Shown piece after piece: positions 1-6,130 of a DNA stretch of 7,209 nt. Each line of letters starts with the position of its first letter. Within the stretch, counting starts at the first letter, position 1. The translations under genes and the position numbers were made by a program. The stretch covers positions 1 through 7,209 of the forward strand of contig DASUZP010000031.1 of assembly GCA_036376775.1 (NCBI GenBank), written 5' to 3'. Source of the stretch: VRUE01 sp036376775 (GTDB lineage Bacteria; Actinomycetota; Thermoleophilia; Solirubrobacterales; 70-9). The notes under the pieces are model-generated. The model did no database searches, was not told where the DNA came from, and saw only the letters and a program-made list of their open reading frames with translations.

Positions 1-85
1 CCCCCGGAAACCCGCATTGGGGCGGCCTTTTGGGTTCTTTTCGGGGAGGGCTCCAAAGTTTCCGGGGGGAGCCACCCCCGCCCTC
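1..85 (-). repeat. In-frame palindromic element, copy 1 (incomplete at window edge)
   Basis: This is the first of two copies of a roughly 100-bp element. It lies inverted relative to the copy at 956-1057. Positions 7-65 match the reverse complement of 976-1034 at 58 of 59 bases; the one difference is an A at the site where copy 2 has an unbroken run of eight. Outside the core the ends are more diverged. The left end is cut by the window edge. One codon (3 nt) is missing relative to copy 2 near position 5, so the reading frame is kept. The host gene reads it as PALGRPFGFFSGRAPKFPG (and a TPAL end). The right limit at 85 is set by the shared TPAL codons. It is unclear whether it is mobile; no transposase is nearby. 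Confidence 0.8.
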
Positions 86-1222
86 CTGCCCTATGTCCTG
101 GCCGGGGTAGTTGTGCTCTATGCGCTGCAGACGTTGTACTCACCTGACTTCTCGAAAAGCCTCCAGAACGTCTGCTTCTTCTTCGTGCCCTTTTCACTGG
201 TGTACGCACTGCTGCGGGAAGTGCACTGGGACCGGAAGCTGTTGACTCTTGTGCTGTGGGTCGTCGGTATCGAGGCCGTCGCTTTCGTGCTGGTGGGCTC
301 GGTCGAGTACCTCAGCCGGGAGCTTTTCTGGAACGACCAGGTGATCAGGTCGAACGAATTCCACACCTATTTCAGGGTCAACTCGATCTTCTGGGACCCG
401 AACATCTACGGGCGGTATCTGGCTCTGGTGATCGTGGTGGCGATGTCGGCTCTGCTGTGGGCCAAGGAGCGAAAAACGCTGGCATTGCTCACCGGGCTGG
501 TCGCTGTGCTCTGGTTTGGCCTCGTAGTCACCTTCTCGCAGTCGAGCTTCGCCGCCTTGTTGGCAGGCCTGGCTGTGCTCGCGGCCCTTCGCTGGAGCTG
601 GCGATGGACGCTTGCGGCTGTCGGGGCAGGAGCTGTCTTGGCTGTAGTCATCGTCCTCTTTGCGGGAGGTGTCTCGAAGCTGAGTCCCGCCCGGCTCAAC
701 ACCGACACGGGCGGCCGCGGCAACCTGGTCTCGGGGGGCGCAAAGCTGTTCGGCCAAAGACCTTTGTGGGGCTACGGCTCAGGCAGCTTCCCCCGCGCCT
801 ACCGCGAACACGCGGCAACCAAGAAAGTCCCCGTATCGGTCTCCCACACCGAGCCCGTGACCGTGGCAGCCGAGCAGGGCCTGATCGGCCTGGCGGCCTA
901 CGCAGCTCTCCTGATAGTGGCGCTGTGGACGATGGCAGCCGGCCTGTTCGGACGCGAGGGCCGGGGTGTCCCCCTCCGGAAACTTTGGAGCCCCCCCCGA
1001 AAAGAACCCAAAAGGCCGCCCCAATGCGGGTTTCAGGAGGGGGACACCCCGGCCCTCGTCGGCATGCACCAAGTCGTCGCCCGAGCGGCCGTTCTAGCCG
1101 CTTTTACGGCCCTCTTGGTCCACACGATGGCCTACGCCGGCTTCTACGAGGACCCGATCGCCTGGGTCCTGCTGGCGGTCGGAGCGTCGCTGGCAGGGCG
1201 CCCGGTCCGCCCCTCGGCGTAG
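2..1222 (+). CDS. O-antigen ligase / Wzy polymerase-like membrane protein, 5'-partial, carrying two in-frame palindromic inserts
   Basis: This is a multi-pass membrane protein of the O-antigen ligase/polymerase superfamily, which joins lipid-linked glycan units outside the membrane. The frame is open to the left edge, so the true start lies upstream. The TTG at 17 falls inside a repeat and is unlikely to be the real start. Numbering from that TTG gives 401 residues. Hydrophobic segments lie near 25-40, 50-66, 76-97, 133-148, 156-172, 176-190, 198-217, 286-310, 354-374 and 380-394. Family-like motifs are FSQSSFAALLAGL (173-185), LWGYGSGSFPRAY (250-262), SHTEPVTVAAEQGLIGL (276-292) and YAGFYEDPIAWVLLA (373-387). 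Residues up to 23 and 314-347 come from two inverted copies of a palindromic element; 314-347 fall in a hydrophilic loop between membrane segments. Codon use is less G/C-biased than in the neighbours, which may mean transfer. The flippase gene begins 9 nt after the stop. Polymerase versus ligase cannot be decided from sequence alone. Confidence 0.85.
   Translation, partial: PRKPALGRPFGFFSGRAPKFPGGATPALLPYVLAGVVVLYALQTLYSPDFSKSLQNVCFFFVPFSLVYALLREVHWDRKLLTLVLWVVGIEAVAFVLVGSVEYLSRELFWNDQVIRSNEFHTYFRVNSIFWDPNIYGRYLALVIVVAMSALLWAKERKTLALLTGLVAVLWFGLVVTFSQSSFAALLAGLAVLAALRWSWRWTLAAVGAGAVLAVVIVLFAGGVSKLSPARLNTDTGGRGNLVSGGAKLFGQRPLWGYGSGSFPRAYREHAATKKVPVSVSHTEPVTVAAEQGLIGLAAYAALLIVALWTMAAGLFGREGRGVPLRKLWSPPRKEPKRPPQCGFQEGDTPALVGMHQVVARAAVLAAFTALLVHTMAYAGFYEDPIAWVLLAVGASLAGRPVRPSA
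956..1057 (+). repeat. In-frame palindromic element, copy 2 (102 bp, complete)
   Basis: This element has terminal inverted repeats of 23 bp, perfect at 955-977 against 1036-1058. They extend inward with one mismatch (GGAAAC at 978-983 against a TGAAAC reverse-complement arm at 1030-1035). Taken from codon edge to codon edge it is 102 bp, or 34 codons, and adds residues E314 to L347 to the membrane protein without a stop or frameshift. The terminal repeats have the same codon phase on both strands, so either orientation begins EGRGVP and ends TPAL. The interior holds a run of eight C at 991-998. The exact ends are ambiguous by a few bases because flanking and terminal bases cannot be separated without an uninterrupted homologue. 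Confidence 0.85.
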
Positions 1223-1231
1223 TCTCGCGCC

Positions 1232-2773
1232 GTGTCGGGCTACCTCCGCCGCCTCGCGACCACCGGCGCCGCCTACACCGCGGCGAGCATCGTCTCGAAG
1301 CTGATCGCGGTCGCCCTGCTGCCGCTCTACACGCGCTACCTCAGCCCGGCCGACTACGGCGCCGCCGAGGTGATGTTCGCCGCCGTCGTCTCGGCCAGCA
1401 TCGTCGTCCGCTTCGGCACGATCGAGGCGCTGCTGCGCTTTTACTACAAGGACGACGAGGATCCAGCCGCGGTCGTCGCCACCTCGTTTGCGGCGCTGTT
1501 CTGGTTCTCGACCGCGGCGGCGCTGATCGCGCTGCCGTTCGCCGGGCCGATCTCCGAAGCTCTGCTCGACCGCTCCGCCCCCGACCTCGCCCGGATCTCG
1601 ATCGGCGGCCTCTGGGTGCTGACGATGGTCGAGTACCTGCTGACGCTGTTCCGGCTCGAGGAGCGCGCCCGGGCCTACTTCGTCACGACGATCCTCAACG
1701 TGCTCGGAGCCATCGGCCTCACCGTCATCCTTGTGGTCGGCCGCGGCGAGGGTGCCCGCGGCCTGCTGCTCGGCAGCTATGTCAGCGGCGCGCTCGTCGC
1801 CCTGGCGCTGATCGTCGTCCACCGCCGTCGCCTCTCGCTCTGGATCGACGGCCCGCTGCTGCGCCGGCTGACCCGTTTCGGCCTGCCGACGATGCCCGCC
1901 GAGCTCTCGCTCTACCTGCTCAATTTCGTCGACCGGATCGTCATCGTCCGCTCCGCCGGTCTCGCCGAGGCCGGCCTCTACTCGCTCGCGGTCAAGTTCG
2001 CCCAGGCGGTCAACGTGCTGGTTCGCGGCTTCCAGCTCGCCTGGCCGCCGCTCGCCTACTCGATCCGCGACGACGGCGAGGCGCGCCGCGCGTACGCGGC
2101 GGTCGTCACCTGGTTCGTCACCGGCTGCGCCTTCGTCGTCACCGGGATGTGGCTGTTCTCGCGCTGGATCGTGCGGGTGCTGGCCGCGCCGCAATTCTTC
2201 GACTCCTACGAAGCGATCGGACTCGTCGCCACCGGCGTGACCCTCTACGCGCTCTACATGGTGCTGGTCGTGATCCTCGGCAGAACGGGCCGCACCGAGT
2301 TCAACTTCCCGGCGACGATCGCGGCGCTGGTCGCCAACGTCGCGCTCAACCTGGCGCTGGTGCCGTCGCTGGGCATCGTCGGCGCCGGCCTCGCCCTGGT
2401 CGCCTCATACGTCGTCGTCGTCGCCCTGATGTACGTGTTCACCCAGCGCCTCTTTCCGGTCCCCTATCAATGGGGTCGCCTCGCCCGCGTCGTATTCGTC
2501 TCAGCAGCCCTGGTCGGCCTCGCCGAACTGCTACTACCGACCGCTGGCTTCGTCGGGTTACTGACCAGGATCGTCTTCTGGCTCGCCTACCCCGCGCTGC
2601 TCCTCCTCAGCGGCTTCTTCACCGACGAGGAGCGCAGCTGGCTCTCCCGTCTACGTCACCCCGGCGAGCTTCTCGCAAGCTTTCGCGCCGTCCAGGCTCG
2701 ACCGGCTGTCGTCAATGGCCAGCTCCCGGAGGTCTACGAGGCAGAGCGAATGGATGAGGATTCGCGGCTCTGA
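1232..2773 (+). CDS. Wzx-like polysaccharide flippase (MOP superfamily)
   Basis: This is a 513-residue protein of the oligosaccharide/lipid flippase family, which moves undecaprenyl-diphosphate-linked glycan units across the cytoplasmic membrane. The N-terminus has the family pattern: a first membrane helix at about 11-32, then LYTRYLSPADYGAAEV (32-47). Further matches are RFGLPTMPAELSLYLLNF (215-232) followed by VDRIVIVRSAG, then LAVKFAQAVNVL (252-263) and NVALNLALVPSLGIVGAG (369-386). I count about 12-14 membrane segments; the last is near 442-462. A hydrophilic tail of about 50 residues follows, which is long for the family. The start is GTG at 1232, 9 nt after the upstream stop, with no convincing Shine-Dalgarno sequence; an operon with the upstream gene and translational coupling would explain this. 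The stop at 2771-2773 is one base from a palindromic element. Length and hydropathy are normal and I see no frameshift. Confidence 0.92.
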   Translation: MSGYLRRLATTGAAYTAASIVSKLIAVALLPLYTRYLSPADYGAAEVMFAAVVSASIVVRFGTIEALLRFYYKDDEDPAAVVATSFAALFWFSTAAALIALPFAGPISEALLDRSAPDLARISIGGLWVLTMVEYLLTLFRLEERARAYFVTTILNVLGAIGLTVILVVGRGEGARGLLLGSYVSGALVALALIVVHRRRLSLWIDGPLLRRLTRFGLPTMPAELSLYLLNFVDRIVIVRSAGLAEAGLYSLAVKFAQAVNVLVRGFQLAWPPLAYSIRDDGEARRAYAAVVTWFVTGCAFVVTGMWLFSRWIVRVLAAPQFFDSYEAIGLVATGVTLYALYMVLVVILGRTGRTEFNFPATIAALVANVALNLALVPSLGIVGAGLALVASYVVVVALMYVFTQRLFPVPYQWGRLARVVFVSAALVGLAELLLPTAGFVGLLTRIVFWLAYPALLLLSGFFTDEERSWLSRLRHPGELLASFRAVQARPAVVNGQLPEVYEAERMDEDSRL

Positions 2774-2774
2774 C

Positions 2775-2887
2775 GAGGCGACCCGGGTAGGGGTGGAGCG
2801 TCTTGTACTTTTTGGCCGCGGCAATCCACGGAGGACCGCTTCGACCACACCCAAAAAGTTAAGCGGAACCCCTACCCGGGTCGCCTC
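2775..2887. repeat. 113-bp palindromic element between convergent genes; possible two-way terminator
   Basis: The outer arms are a perfect 20-bp inverted repeat: 2775-2794 (GAGGCGACCCGGGTAGGGGT) and 2868-2887. A second inner pair, ACTTTTTGG at 2807-2815 and CCAAAAAGT at 2851-2859, gives a nested structure with an unpaired interior of 35 nt. It starts two bases after the flippase stop and runs into the opposite-strand glycosyltransferase, supplying that gene's stop codon (2859-2861) and last nine residues. A stem this strong could end transcription from both sides, but the classic terminal U-run is not present next to the stem. The compact size, perfect arms and lack of coding capacity look more like a small non-autonomous repeat. 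No second copy is present in this window. Confidence 0.75.
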
Positions 2888-3812
2888 CCCGCTCCGCTCG
2901 ATCCCGCAAGCTTTGACCTCTGTCTGGTAGCAGTGCTTGTCGGGCGTGGGCCCAGTAGACGCGTGCCGGCTGGTTGGGAAGGACGATGGCCGCCAGGGCG
3001 CGGAGGGCGTAGGACCAGGCCGTGAGGACCCTGACCGCCAGAGCAGCCGCTCCCCCGCGATGCTTGTGCATGTAGAGGTCGCGGTTGCGGTGGAATTCGA
3101 CGATGCGGGGCAGGCCGGCGGCGAGGTCGGTCGAGAGCTGGTCGTGGTGGACCGCCTCCGCCGACGGGACGTAGAGCGTCTGCCAACCGGCCTCCGCCAG
3201 GCGCTTGCAGAAGTCGCACTCGTCGTAGTAGACGAAGAAGGCCGGGTCGAGGTAGTCGACCTCTGCCGCCGCCTCGCGCCGAACCATCAGCGCACTGGAC
3301 TGCGCCCAATCGACCTGACGGGTCTCCGTCCCCAGGCTCTGCACGGTGAAGCGGCGGTGCAGGAAGACGGCACCGGCCAGCGCCGAGCCGACTCCGGGGA
3401 AGCGCCAGGCGCAGGGGACCGGGTTGCCTGCCGAGTCGAGTAGCTGGGCTCCCGCCGCAGCGGCACGCCGGTCTCCATCGAGCGCTGCGAGGAGAGCGGC
3501 GGCGGCGCCGGGACGTAGCTCGGAGTCCTCGTTCAGCAGCAGGCAGTAGCGCCCCTCTGCCTCGCGCAACAGGGTCGAATCGTTCGCGGCCTTGCCGCTG
3601 CGCTGTTTGAGCGAAATCAGGCGGATCGCCCCACCGCGTGCCCGCACCGCCTCGGCCGAGCCGTCATCGGAGGCGTTGTCGAGGACGAGGATCTCGCACT
3701 CGATCTCGTCCGGATGGGTGCGCTCGATCGCATCGAGGCAGGCGAGCAGGTCGTCGCGGCCATTCGTGTTCACGACGCAGTAGGAGAGCGCGGGGGGCAC
3801 AGCGGCCACCAT
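2859..3812 (-). CDS. Family 2 glycosyltransferase (rhamnosyltransferase-like)
   Basis: This is a cytoplasmic GT-A glycosyltransferase of 317 residues that adds a sugar from a nucleotide donor to a growing lipid-linked glycan. The donor is not readable from sequence. Motifs in order: SYCVVNTNGRDDLLACLDAI (10-29), the nucleotide-binding LVLDNASDDGS (42-52), the metal-site equivalent LLLNEDSEL (91-99), PCAWRFPG (133-140), VDWAQSSALMVRRE (167-180), and the acceptor/base region FFVYYDECDFCKRLAEAGW (192-210) with VPSAEAVHH (215-223). This order is that of WbbL-type rhamnosyltransferases. The start is ATG at 3810-3812, which places the first beta strand at the usual distance; no strong Shine-Dalgarno sequence precedes it. 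The gene is the only one here on the minus strand, convergent with the flippase and divergent from the family 4 enzyme. Its last nine residues and stop come from the palindromic element at 2775-2887, so the native C-terminus was probably different. Confidence 0.92.
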   Translation of the reverse strand: MVAAVPPALSYCVVNTNGRDDLLACLDAIERTHPDEIECEILVLDNASDDGSAEAVRARGGAIRLISLKQRSGKAANDSTLLREAEGRYCLLLNEDSELRPGAAAALLAALDGDRRAAAAGAQLLDSAGNPVPCAWRFPGVGSALAGAVFLHRRFTVQSLGTETRQVDWAQSSALMVRREAAAEVDYLDPAFFVYYDECDFCKRLAEAGWQTLYVPSAEAVHHDQLSTDLAAGLPRIVEFHRNRDLYMHKHRGGAAALAVRVLTAWSYALRALAAIVLPNQPARVYWAHARQALLPDRGQSLRDRAERGGDPGRGSA

Positions 3813-3819
3813 AATCGTC

Positions 3820-3880
3820 GGCGCATGACCCCCCGACCCCGCACAACTGGATGACGCACGTGGCCAGGGGGTCAGGCGCC
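3820..3880. repeat. 61-bp interrupted palindrome in the divergent promoter region
   Basis: The arms 3820-3833 (GGCGCATGACCCCC) and 3867-3880 (GGGGGTCAGGCGCC) are 14 bp with one mismatch, separated by 33 nt. A small nested pair, CTGG at 3847-3850 and CCAG at 3864-3867, touches the right arm. The structure fills most of the 73-nt gap between two divergent glycosyltransferase genes, so any promoters for both must overlap it. I cannot point to clear -35/-10 boxes. It could be an operator for a dimeric regulator, though the spacing is long for one. It could equally be a small REP-like repeat. Confidence 0.6.
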
Positions 3881-3885
3881 TAGCT

Positions 3886-4998
3886 ATGCGTGTTCAGCTG
3901 GTCGACCCCTCGGCCTTCACGCCTCCCTATGACCGCGCACTTGCCGCGGCACTCGCCCGCGCCGGCGCCGAGGTCGAGCTGTTGACCAGTCGCTTCCTCT
4001 ACGGACCGGTGCCCGCGGCCGAGGGCTACCGGGTACGCGAGTGCTTTTATCGCCGCAGCACCGCCCGCGGCCTCGACGCTCCCGCCCGCCGCGCCTTCAA
4101 GCTCGCCGAGCATGTTCCCGACATGCTGCGCTTCCGTCGCCGGGCCGACGCCGACGTCCTTCACTACCAGTGGCTCACCGTGCCCAGCCTCGACCCGATG
4201 CTGCTGCCGCCGCGACGCCCGCGGGCGATGACCGCCCACTACGTGCTGCCACCGCGTCCGAGCCGCAGGCAGCTGGCAACCGCACGCCGTGCGTTTGGCG
4301 CGATGGATGCAGTCGTCGCCCACTCCGAACACGGCGCACGCCGCCTGCGCGAGCAGGTGGGGCTCGACCGGGATCGGATCCGCGTCATCCACCACGGCGC
4401 CTTCGATTACCTCACCCGGCTGCCAGGGGAGAAGCCCCTGCCGTCCGAGCTGGAGGGTGCCGAGGGCCCCGTGATCCTCTTCTTCGGCCTGCTGCGCCCC
4501 TACAAGGGAATCGACACGTTGCTCGAGGCATTCCGCCGGATCGAGGGAGCCGAGCTCTGGATCGCCGGCAACCCACGGATGGACCTGGAGCCATTGCGCG
4601 CCCAGGCCGACGCAGCGCCGGGTCCCGTCCGCTTCCTGCCCCGCTTTGTCGAGGACGCCGAGATCCCGGCGATCATGCGCCGCGCCGACGTCGTCGTCCT
4701 GCCCTACCGCGACGCCGAGCACTCCGGCGTCCTCTACGCCGCCCTCGCCTTCGGCAAGCCGCTGGTGCTGAGCGCCGTCGGCGGCTTCCCCGAGGTTGCG
4801 GCGCAGGGCGCCGCCCGGCTCGTCCCCCCGGAGGACCCGCAGGCACTGGCAGCCGCACTCGCCGAGTTGGTCGGCGACGACGCGGCCCGCCGGGAGCTCG
4901 GCGAAGCAGCAACCCGCGCCGCAGCAGGCGCCTACTCCTGGGACGAGGCCGCGCGCCAGACCTTGGCGCTCTACAGAGAGCTCCTCGAAAGCAAATGA
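3886..4998 (+). CDS. Family 4 (GT-B fold) glycosyltransferase
   Basis: This is a 370-residue retaining-type glycosyltransferase with two Rossmann-like domains, expected in the cytoplasm or on the inner membrane face, adding a sugar to the repeat unit. The N-terminal domain begins MRVQLVDPSAFTPPYDRALA, with the glycine-poor loop variant seen in some family members. Further marks are VLHYQWL (91-97), VVAHSEHGARRL (143-154) and VIHHGAFDY (167-175). The donor-binding C-terminal domain has ILFFGLLRPYKGIDTLLEAF (197-216), LWIAGNP (224-230), RRADVVVLPYRDAEHSG (265-281), and ALAFGKPLVLSAVGGFPEV (286-304). The usual E-x7-E motif is partial: E278 is present, but the position of the second glutamate is A286. 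The start ATG at 3886 matches the family's N-terminus; the nearest purine run (AGGGGG, 3866-3871) is rather far, at 14 nt. The stop overlaps the next start by four bases (ATGA), so the two genes are probably translationally coupled. Confidence 0.93.
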   Translation: MRVQLVDPSAFTPPYDRALAAALARAGAEVELLTSRFLYGPVPAAEGYRVRECFYRRSTARGLDAPARRAFKLAEHVPDMLRFRRRADADVLHYQWLTVPSLDPMLLPPRRPRAMTAHYVLPPRPSRRQLATARRAFGAMDAVVAHSEHGARRLREQVGLDRDRIRVIHHGAFDYLTRLPGEKPLPSELEGAEGPVILFFGLLRPYKGIDTLLEAFRRIEGAELWIAGNPRMDLEPLRAQADAAPGPVRFLPRFVEDAEIPAIMRRADVVVLPYRDAEHSGVLYAALAFGKPLVLSAVGGFPEVAAQGAARLVPPEDPQALAAALAELVGDDAARRELGEAATRAAAGAYSWDEAARQTLALYRELLESK

Positions 4999-6128
4999 TC
5001 TTCATCGCGACCATCTTCTGGATCTGCGCAGCGCTGATCGTCTACACGCACCTCGCCTACCCGCTCGTCCTGCGGGTCTTGGTCGGCATGCGCCGCCGCC
5101 CGACCCTGAGCCCTGGCAGCTGGGACGAGCCGCCGAGCGTCTCGCTGATCGTCGCCGCCTTCGACGAGGAGGAGGTGATCGCCGCCAAGGTCGCCAACGC
5201 GCTTGCGCTCGACTACCCGCGCGAGCGGCTCGAGCTGATCGTCGCTTCCGACGGCTCCGCCGACGAGACGGTCGAACGGGCGCGCGCCGCCGCCGCCGAC
5301 CTCGTCCTCGATCTGCCGCGGGGCGGCAAGGTCGCCGCCCAGAACGCCGCCGCCGAGCGCGCCGCCGGCGAGATCCTCGCCTTCTCCGACGCCAACAGCG
5401 CTTGGGCGCCCGACGCGCTCCGTCACCTGGTCGAGCCCTTCGCCGACCCCGCCGTCGGCTACGCCTGCGGCCAGGTCCGCTTCCTCGACGCGGCCGGCGG
5501 CAACCTCGAGGGCTCCTACTGGCGCTACGAGATGGCCGTGCGCGAGCTCGAGTCGGGACTCGCGGGGGTGACCGCCGGCAACGGCGCGATCTACGCCGTG
5601 CGTCGCGCTTCCTACATTCCCCTACCCCCGGCCGGCAGCCACGACCTCTCGTTCCCCTTTCTGCTCGCCAAGCGCGGACAGCGCTCGCTCTACGTGCCCT
5701 GGGCCGGCGCCGAGGAGAAGATGGTGCCGACGCTGGAGGGCGAGCTCGCCCGCAAACGACGGATGATGATCGGCATCTGGGACATCGTCGTCGGCGAAGG
5801 CATGCTGCGGGTCGGCGGCTACCCACCGCTGTACGCCTTCGAGATCGCCTCGCACCGGTTGCTGCGCTATGCGACCCCCCTCCTGCACGTGGTCGCATTC
5901 GCAGCGAATCTGGCGCTACTCGGCGGGGGCTGGATCTACTGGGCGACGCTTGTCGCCCAGCTCGGTCTCCTCACCGCCGCCCTGCTGGGCAGGGCACTGC
6001 CGCTGCCGCCGCTACGGATGGCTCGCTACTACGTATTGACCACGGCCTCGATCGCTCTTGGGCTCTGGGACCGGCTGCGGCGAGGGCAACCAGTAGGGGC
6101 CTGGGAGAAGGCCGAGGGGACCCGCTAG
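4995..6128 (+). CDS. Membrane-anchored family 2 glycosyltransferase
   Basis: This is a 377-residue GT-A glycosyltransferase with membrane helices at both ends, so catalysis is at the inner membrane face. An N-terminal helix (about 1-26) is followed by a catalytic domain: VSLIVAAFDEEEVIAAKV (49-66), LELIVASDGSADETVERA (79-96), a metal-site FSDAN (130-134; DxN in place of DxD, frequent in this subfamily), GNGAIYAVRR (195-204), HDLSFPFLLAKRGQRSLYVP (216-235) and AEEKMVPTLEGELARKRRMM (239-258). Three hydrophobic segments near 293-309, 312-332 and 344-358 form the C-terminal anchor. The usual acidic pair before the acceptor helix reads H216-D217. The ATG at 4995 overlaps the upstream TGA as ATGA; much longer in-frame readings upstream are shadows of the family 4 gene. 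The next gene starts 2 nt after the stop, so the three genes form an operon. The donor sugar is unknown. Confidence 0.92.
   Translation: MIFIATIFWICAALIVYTHLAYPLVLRVLVGMRRRPTLSPGSWDEPPSVSLIVAAFDEEEVIAAKVANALALDYPRERLELIVASDGSADETVERARAAAADLVLDLPRGGKVAAQNAAAERAAGEILAFSDANSAWAPDALRHLVEPFADPAVGYACGQVRFLDAAGGNLEGSYWRYEMAVRELESGLAGVTAGNGAIYAVRRASYIPLPPAGSHDLSFPFLLAKRGQRSLYVPWAGAEEKMVPTLEGELARKRRMMIGIWDIVVGEGMLRVGGYPPLYAFEIASHRLLRYATPLLHVVAFAANLALLGGGWIYWATLVAQLGLLTAALLGRALPLPPLRMARYYVLTTASIALGLWDRLRRGQPVGAWEKAEGTR
6114..6119 (+). promoter_or_regulatory. Likely ribosome binding site of the phosphoglycosyl transferase gene
   Basis: The purine run GAGGGG lies 11 nt before the GTG at 6131, inside the end of the previous gene. 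It is the best Shine-Dalgarno candidate in this operon and supports the GTG as the start. Confidence 0.45.
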
Positions 6129-6130
6129 CC

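Noticed and set aside
17..19. TTG as the start of the polymerase/ligase gene
   Set aside because: The frame is open to the left edge, the TTG lies inside the repeat, and the family needs more N-terminal membrane segments, so the start is outside the window.
779..1072. Minus-strand frame containing the element peptide ALGRPFGFFSG
   Set aside because: Useful only as evidence that the element is open on both strands; it is not a gene in its own right.
1094..2194. 366-codon minus-strand frame opposite the flippase
   Set aside because: Asp/Arg/Gln/Gly-rich antisense shadow of a well-supported gene, with no recognisable domain.
256..2757. Long + strand open frame of 833 codons across both membrane protein genes
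   Set aside because: It is Arg/Pro/Gly-rich with no family motifs and lies out of frame with two clear membrane protein genes; such frames are common in very G+C-rich DNA.
3824..3826. Upstream minus-strand ATG as an alternative start for the 2859-3812 glycosyltransferase
   Set aside because: It is 14 nt upstream and out of frame, and soon reaches a stop.
4041..4994. Upstream in-frame extension of the membrane family 2 glycosyltransferase
   Set aside because: This part overlaps the family 4 gene and is Arg/Pro-rich; the real start is the ATG at 4995, which begins a proper membrane helix.
4796..6130. Upstream in-frame extension of the phosphoglycosyl transferase
   Set aside because: Shadow of the two preceding genes; the family N-terminus begins at the GTG at 6131.
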